From the NCBI RefSeq assembly GCF_030272615.1, contig NC_081415.1, positions 191,050,270 through 191,114,269 on the forward strand: a stretch of DNA of 64,000 nucleotides. The letters run 5' to 3'. Below, piece after piece: positions 58,092 to 64,000 of the stretch. The position numbers and the translations under genes are program-made. How positions within the stretch are numbered: the first letter of the stretch is position 1; each line of letters starts with the position of its first letter. The notes under the pieces are model-generated. The model did no database searches. It was not told the origin of the DNA and saw nothing but the letters and a program-made list of their open reading frames with translations. Origin of the DNA: Cryptomeria japonica (taxonomy: Eukaryota > Streptophyta > Pinopsida > Cupressales > Cupressaceae).

Positions 58092-59019
58092 TGTTGGCAA
58101 TTGACACTCATTCGACTTAGTTGTGTTGTCATTGATGAAAAAACACACCATTTTGGGTTGGTCACTTAACCAATACTCACCGGTATTCATTGTTTGGCAA
58201 CCGACACCGACAGACAAGGGAAATCAACAAACTAGGAACCGTTATATGAGGCTGACATGAGAGATTGATCTAGCAGGTCTACATGGAAATGATCAAAGGC
58301 ATTAGTTTCAAAGTTTAATGAATTTACTTTTGCTTAGGCCGACATGCAAATAAATTGTAATATCATTGTAAGCCAACATAAGGCATTTATGTTTGTGTTT
58401 GGGAAGTGTATTTAAGTCAGTCCTATTAGGTTATTTTGGTAAGGAAAATAAAATGTAATGGAATATAGTGATGTGACATTGTGCGAGAAACCTTGATCAA
58501 CAGAATGCGAATGTAATATTTTGTAGTTAGTCTTGGATATTGGTTTAGAGGTTTGGAAAGCGAAGCAAGATATCGGTAAGGAAGGACATTGTGTAAACTG
58601 GTACAGACTATTCTTTATCCGGAACTCATCCAACATAGCAGATGCACTTTCAGAGTTCATAATTTTGTTTGTAACTTCATATGTAGTGTGTGTAGTTAGT
58701 GAGGCTCCTTTTGTGATGAGCAGTGTGCTCTAGGCTGTTGGCCTTCCTACATGTGCAGGCCCCTATTATAATATTTATTCATTTGGCCAGTGGATAGATA
58801 TTGTAGGTCACCAATCTCACCATGGTTTTTGCTCTTTGATGTTTTCCATGTATAAATCTTTGTGTTATGGTGTATTCTCTTGCAGTTGCTTCATTTCTAT
58901 TGGATGTTATATTCTTTCATGTTTATTGATTACTGAACTACATTGTAAATAAGGTTAAAATTGATTATACCGACAGAACACTGATTCACACCTCCTCTCA
59001 GTGTTCTTGGATTCCAACA
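58092..59019 (+). repeat. 3' LTR of element D (928 bp)
   Basis: Begins TGTTGGCAATTGACACTC and ends ATTCCAACA, followed by GGTTA. It retains a TATA-like GTATTTAAGTC (about 58408), the U5 hairpin word CTACATGTGCAGGCCCC and CCTCCTCTCAGTGTTC near the end. Confidence 0.9.
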
Positions 59020-59790
59020 GGTTATGTATATAATTCAAGAGACTTTGATGGCAAAGTGTGACCTCTCTGAGATTGTAGATCCTGCAAATTTGCAAGTTGT
59101 TCATAACTTAAAGATTGTTTGTGCAAAGTTTGGATATGGAATTCTCAGAAGGCAGCAGACAAGGAATAAACATGCTAAACAAAGAGTTCAGTGAGATGGT
59201 AAATGGTCTCCTCCACCTCTAGGAACTCTTAAGGTTAATACTAATGGGTCTTCTAGAGGGAATCAGGGACATGCTGGCATTGGGGGAGTTGGAAGGGATC
59301 ACTTGGGTAATGTGAACTTCTTATTCTTAGAATATAAGGGCCACCAGACTAATAATTTCATGGAGGCTCTTGGTGTCTTATTAGCTCTTGAAAGAGGATG
59401 GGCCCTTGGCTAGAGAAAGATTATTTCCGAGTGTTATTCTCAAATAGTTAGAGATATGTTGAATAAACAGAAGATGAAGGATGTTGACTGGCATCTAGCT
59501 GTGGTGGGTAGACAGATTCTTAGTTTGAGAGATTCCCTGGAGTATGTGTCCTCCTGTTGTGATCTCCAGGAATGGAGCAAAGTTGTAGATTGTTTGGTCT
59601 ATTGGGCCTCGGAAGGGCTAGTTGATTGGAATATTGGTGATTGGGGCCAGTTGCCTCAGGAGTATATTCGAGATCTTGAAAGTATTATTAGGGAGGATAA
59701 GATGGAGTAATTGTGACCCTTTGCAGGTTTGTTTTTGTTGCTGGTGATTATGTACCTCTATTCTTGAATTAATAATTTTTTACCCCTCAA
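59020..59790 (+). pseudogene. L1-type LINE, fragment 4: RNase H and 3' end
   Basis: Right piece of the split LINE. It contains a plant L1 RNase H: LKVNTNGSSRGNQGHAGIGG (the catalytic Asp of the usual FDGSS motif is Asn here), then HLGNVNFLF, FMEALGVLLALERGW with the Glu, and a stop before RKIISECYSQ (the second Asp is replaced). 59456-59710 is open and ends at a natural stop (59708-59710). A short 3' tail with CCCCTCAAAAAAAG (about 59780-59790) looks like the LINE 3' end with its A tract. Catalytic losses and stops show it is dead. Confidence 0.88.
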
Positions 59791-62646
59791 AAAAAGAACA
59801 AAAAAACACTCCCACTCCTCACAAATAGTGGCTCAAATTGGAAAAAGATGGTCAATTAAAGTTGGACACCCAAATTTTTAATTCCTACACATTAGGAGTA
59901 ATTAATGAGTTGACACAAAGCAATACTCTAATCTCCCACAACAAGAATGAAATGTTTGAAATTCAAACTTCAAAATTGCTACCTAAAAAAACTACCACAT
60001 CAAAACTACCGCAACATTAATAAGCGAGAAAATATTATATAAAATATTTTTACCTAAATATTGCATTTATTCATGTACAACATAATTTACAAAAGCCTTA
60101 GAAATTAAATAATTAAATATTCTCATTTTAAATAGTTGAAGAGAATTGATTTTGATTGTGGATGCCTTTTGTTGGGACTCATTAATTTTGAGTCAAGTTT
60201 TTAGGCCCACTTCAAATTTTTGCTTTGCATCTCCAAATAAGTCAGTTTGAATTGCCTAGTTTGCGAGAGGGAAAAATGGAGCCGGTTGATTTTCAGAGGG
60301 TAAGGCTCGGGATTCATGTCCTACACCTTTGATTTGGCCTATTTAGTGATGTGCAAATTTCATAGTTCAATTTGGATAAGTTTGTGAGGTGCCCATTTTG
60401 AGGGGTGAGCTGAAAGTGCATTTTAGGCACAAATGCATATTTTATATAGTAGCCTACTTTGAGCGATTATATCTTTTGCCCTGTGGATCATGATGGATAA
60501 ATTCAAAGTGGATTCAATTCTATGCATAAATGTGAGTCAGTCTGCAAAATTTCAAGTCTTGAAAAATCCATTTGCTCAAATTTTGAAGCCAAATCCGTTT
60601 GCAGTTTGTGTGTTTTTGCAAGCCCCTGTTTTGACAGCTAGTCGGAGCCTTGTTTCGCATAAGTGTATAAGTTGCCTCAGTAAGCGTCACATCATAATGT
60701 TTTTTCCTGGCTAATGTTGGTATAAATGATGAGCTACGTTTCGAATTTCAAGCCTCTGCCAATCCATTTGATCGGTTTTCAAAAGGGTTCATTTAGCCAT
60801 CGTTTTCAGTCTTCCGTACTTTTAGTGCTATATCAGTTAATGTAGCCATTTTCATAAGCGTACCATTTGCATCCTGTCAGTATTGTGATCAAAATAAGAA
60901 TCCAAAGATTTAATATGTACTTCAAGGTACTTGTGTTTCAAATTTGAGGGCCTACGGAGGTCATTTGGTATTTTTGAGAAAGGCGTCATGTGTTGCCAGA
61001 ACGTTGACTTCGTCAGGTCCGCAGTGTCGACAAAGCCAGTTTGTCATTTTCGCTAATTAATATCTCTTCGTTCGGGACTTATCTTGAGAAACTATTTGGT
61101 AGAAGTCATCCTTGTATATCAGAGTACACGCCTATCAGATGACGAGCTCCAGAAAGGTGTTTTGATAAGTTTGAAAATTACATCTTCGTGATTAAATGTG
61201 AAAATGTGGTGTAATTGCCTGAAAGTCGCGAAACTCGGTTTAATGATCCGAAAACGATGTCGATCATTTCTAGAGGTGTGTTTAAGGTGTTTGAAGCATT
61301 TCGGAGGCCAATCGTTTGAAAACGAATTTTTTTTTAGTCAAACCCACTTTGGGGCTCGACCTAGCTCATGCCTGTGCCGTATTATTTTATTGGCGACTTT
61401 GGTCACTGAGAGATTTTAGAATATTATGAATGTGGATTGTGATCATGAGACATGTCAATAGAGTTCAAGAAGACTGTAGACCTTCAGGCAATTTCAGATT
61501 GGCGATTTTAATGTCAAGTTCTCCTTCAGCGACAGAGAAGAGATTTTAAAAATGTAAATGTGTTTGGAGTGTGACGTAATGAATGGAAAGGCACTCTTTG
61601 TAAAACTTTCAGCAAATGCCATTGGCACATTTAGCAAGCAAGCTAATCTCCTCTTTGTTGTTCATGGTGTTTCAAAGGGGATTAAATAAATTTCAGCTAA
61701 TGTAGTTGGCATATGTCAGCTCCCTCTTCAACAAAATGGGGGAGATTCAAGTGGAAAACTCTCAGCAAATCCAATTAAATGGATTAGAATCTTCAAACAA
61801 AATGAAATTAGCAGTTGTAAATTCATCTTCAGCAATGCTCATGTGGTGAGTTGAAGTAACTACAGAGTTTTTCAAACAAATGTAATTAGAAATAAAGAGC
61901 AGCTCCACACCCTTGCCAGCATTCTAAACTCCACATGCCATAGCATGTCCCTCCCCTTTTCATGGTTTGTGAGCAGTGAGGTTGCAAAGGTTTTTGAAAC
62001 TATTTGAAATTGCATCCTCCTCCCACGTGATGGCTGGAAAAGGGCAGCAACAGCTTTAACCAAGTGCAAGTGGCATTTTGAAGTCATTTTGCCCCTTCAC
62101 ATGGCATGTGAAATGCTAAAAATGTTTTAACAGATGCTATGGCAGATCACATGGCATTGAAAAGGGCTACCAAACTCACGTGGCATGTAAATAGTAGCAG
62201 TTAAACCATCAAGCTTCATGCAATGTATTTGGCAGGTGTAACATAGTTGCAAGAGAACGTGGTGTTTGAAGTGCTCCAGCAGTAGCTCCTCCCTAACCTA
62301 CCCTCCCAAATCATCCTCCTAGCAGTCCACGTGAGGATTGGAGTTTGGGGTGTAGTAGAATGGACCTCCAGGAGAAACGTAGTTTCTCATCCCCCCCATT
62401 AAAAGATTTCAAACCAATGGTCTAATACCTTTTTCTCCTGCATTGAATTTAAAATATGATTTAGCAAATGAATTAGCTTCTGCATCAATCAAGAGTGCAT
62501 TGCGATAGTGGGATGTGAAGGAAAATTGCCATGTGCATTCAAAGCAAGAGGCAGTTTTGTTCGTATCATCAAGGAAATAGGAGAACCTTCACCACAGGCA
62601 CCATTAAGACTCAAAAACCTTCAGAAAGTGCAGTTTCTGGGCACAT
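59791..62646. other. Non-coding repeat-like region, no gene seen
   Basis: I see no supported coding region. Frames of 60-74 codons (for example 60490-60714) lack any domain and start inside repeat-like text. Degenerate text built on AATTTCAAG and CCATTTG recurs at about 60548, 60744 and 60942. Between 61990 and 62340 there are three CACGTG words and several CATGGCAT words. Probably part of an LTR or another decayed element; type not determined. Confidence 0.5.
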
Positions 62647-62930
62647 TGTTAATCCCACATTGGCTGGGCGATGATGTTTTTTGATATTTATAACCAAATC
62701 CACACACTAGTAATATGTCAAAGCCTTTGGGATTTTGATGGACGGTGCCTATGGGCACCCAAGGTGGGCCCATGTAGGCACACTTCCTGAGGCAAACAGG
62801 CAAATTTTGCAGAGAAGGGTCGGCTTAACTAGTGAGCAAGTCCGAGATGATCCGATGAAGCGCATTGATTTGCAAGCCGAAGTTTCTCGCCAGTTAAACC
62901 CTGCGAAATGGTGAAAAGGATTTCCGAAAA
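62647..62930 (+). mobile_element. Possible LTR start of a small LTR element
   Basis: TGTTAATCCCACATTGG at 62647-62663 followed by a TATA-like GATATTTATAACC (about 62682) resembles the first bases of many plant LTRs and TRIMs. There is an inverted word GCCTATGGGCACC / GGTGGGCCCATGTAGGC at about 62748-62780. I found no partner LTR, primer site or duplication, so this is only suggestive. Confidence 0.3.
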
Positions 62931-63084
62931 TGCAGTGGGTTAAAGAATGTGCATGTTAGATGGAGATCAATGGCTTGCATTGCTTCGCGAAGGAAAGATG
63001 CACGCAATGCAGTGGGTTAAAGAACGTGCATGTTAGATGGAGATCAACGGCTCGCGCTACGTCGCGAAGGAAAGATGCATGTGA
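62931..63084. repeat. 77-bp tandem duplication
   Basis: Two units of 77 bp start with TGCAGTGGGTTAAAGAA at 62931 and 63008. They differ at few positions, several of them C/T or G/A changes (for example GAATGTGC and GAACGTGC). Each contains TCGCGAAGGAAAGATGCA. Confidence 0.92.
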
Positions 63085-64000
63085 GATAGAGGCCGCAAAA
63101 TGGTGAAAGGTGAAGTACAAAATGGTGAGAGCTAGTTGGCGATGATGTGGTAGGTACAGTCAGGCATCCAGCAGGTAGGTCTCATCCAGTGGTGGTGATG
63201 TCGCGCACAGATGGTGACAGGTGGACAGACAAGTGGCGGTGATGTAGCGGACATGTGGTGGAGTGATGAGGTGTCATCCGAGGTGGCACCCAGTGGACCC
63301 CATCAACCAATTAGGTCTTGCCACGTGGCAAAGTGTTAGGGCACAATCAGAACAAAAATCAAAATTAAAATCAGTTAATTACATAGTGCAAACTATATCA
63401 AATAAATGAAAAATTTAAATGATGTGCACAAATGGGGAATTAATTCACCTAGGGCTGTATTTTTTGCCAGAATATGAAGTATTATATGTTTCCGGAAAGC
63501 TCTTGGAATGAGGAATCCAATTATGGAGTTTGTTTCAACAAAGCTTAGATTTTTTGAGAGCAGTTTCCACAGGAATGAAATTTAGTTAGAGAGGAGACAC
63601 TTGGCAATTTCAGTTTCAGATTTGATTTTCTTCCCTCTCCTTCTTATTCCCAATTCTTCTCATTTGTAGGGGTTCTAGTTTTGGAGAGATTTTTTCCAAG
63701 GGAGAAATCTAAAATTGTAGGTTCCAGTGATGGCATCTTTTTATCAATGCAAATGACAGTGTGTTCTTCTATGATTTCAGGGTTGTCATTATTGTAGGTT
63801 TTGTTTCAGTTTGCAAGTTCACACATATGCAAGGCATGTGTGAGTTTCCATGAAATTGTCTCCAAAATGTACTCAAATTCATATAATTTCATATTATCAA
63901 GGATAATTTGAGTTGTCTCTTTTAGATTCCTCTAAGAGTGTAATGTTATCTTTTGGGTATTCTTCAAGGAAGGATTTAAATCCTAAAACCCAACATTAAT
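63085..64000. other. Right edge, non-coding, no gene seen
   Basis: Starts with GGTGATG-rich text (63120-63280), a G-box GCCACGTGGCA near 63320, then AT-rich sequence. No reading frame with a domain is seen. The block from about 63335 may be part of an element continuing beyond the window. Confidence 0.4.

Larger units (their letters stand above)
33361..59019 (+). mobile_element. Element D: long two-ORF LTR element lacking pol, host of gypsy E
   Basis: A 25.7 kb unit with LTRs of 931 and 928 bp, primer site, ORF1, ORF2 and polypurine tract. GGTTA occurs at 33350-33354 and 59020-59024, but six extra bases (CAATAA) lie between the left copy and the LTR start, so the TSD is probable rather than clean. 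Without gypsy E and solo LTR H3 the element is about 6.9 kb, close to A without its inserts. LTR differences by eye: about 28 in 185. No pol of its own is seen. Confidence 0.85.

Noticed and set aside
60490-60714. 74-codon frame as a small gene
   Set aside because: It overlaps the degenerate 195-bp pattern, has no recognisable domain or supported start.

Overview
This window is plant nuclear DNA made almost entirely of old, nested and decayed transposable elements. I see no intact host gene and no tRNA, rRNA or CRISPR array. The signatures are plant ones: an L1-type LINE with AP-endonuclease, RT, zf-RVT and RNase H domains, Ty1/copia and Ty3/gypsy (Tat/Ogre-like) pol, tRNA-iMet-type primer sites, and a plant mobile domain (PMD) reading frame. 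The depth of nesting, high LTR divergence and many solo LTRs suggest a very large, slowly purged genome such as a gymnosperm. That is inference; no sequence names the species.

Layout. The backbone is one LINE on the + strand, now in four pieces: 4106-5692, 10989-13235, 32522-33354 and 59020-59790. It was split by a giant solo LTR (5693-10988, TSD GGATG, with a dimeric SINE-like unit inside), by element A (13236-32521, TSD CTCTT) and by element D (33361-59019, probable TSD GGTTA). A minus-strand relative, element B, lies to its left (about 950-4105). A itself holds element C (16424-27358, TSD AATTT) and a solo LTR (27518-29028). C holds a scrambled copia element, F (18866-21777). D holds a Ty3/gypsy Tat/Ogre-like element, E (35909-53832, TSD GGATA/AGATA). 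E and D also carry three solo LTRs of one family, H (41097-41878 minus, 43681-44469 plus, 55126-55922 plus). The ends (1-949 and 59791-64000) are non-coding repeat-like DNA.

The main discovery candidate is a superfamily seen four times here (A, B, C, D). These are long LTR elements with an iMet-type primer site and a GGGGGAGAT-type polypurine tract. Each has only two recognisable coding regions. ORF1 is a coiled coil followed by several CCHC zinc knuckles. ORF2 is a long protein of unknown function, conserved from its start to just before the polypurine tract in A, C and D. I found no reverse transcriptase, RNase H, integrase or protease belonging to these elements. Their LTRs share a U5 module with the copia element F, so a copia machinery may mobilise them in trans.

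The gypsy element E has gag, protease, RT, RNase H and an extra archaeal-type RNase H, but its integrase core is deleted. It carries a PMD-type reading frame, with a possible intron, on the opposite strand downstream of pol. LTR differences counted by eye rank the insertions as the nesting predicts: about 14-15% for A and D, about 10% for C, about 3% for E. All coding regions carry stops or frameshifts and are annotated as pseudogenes.
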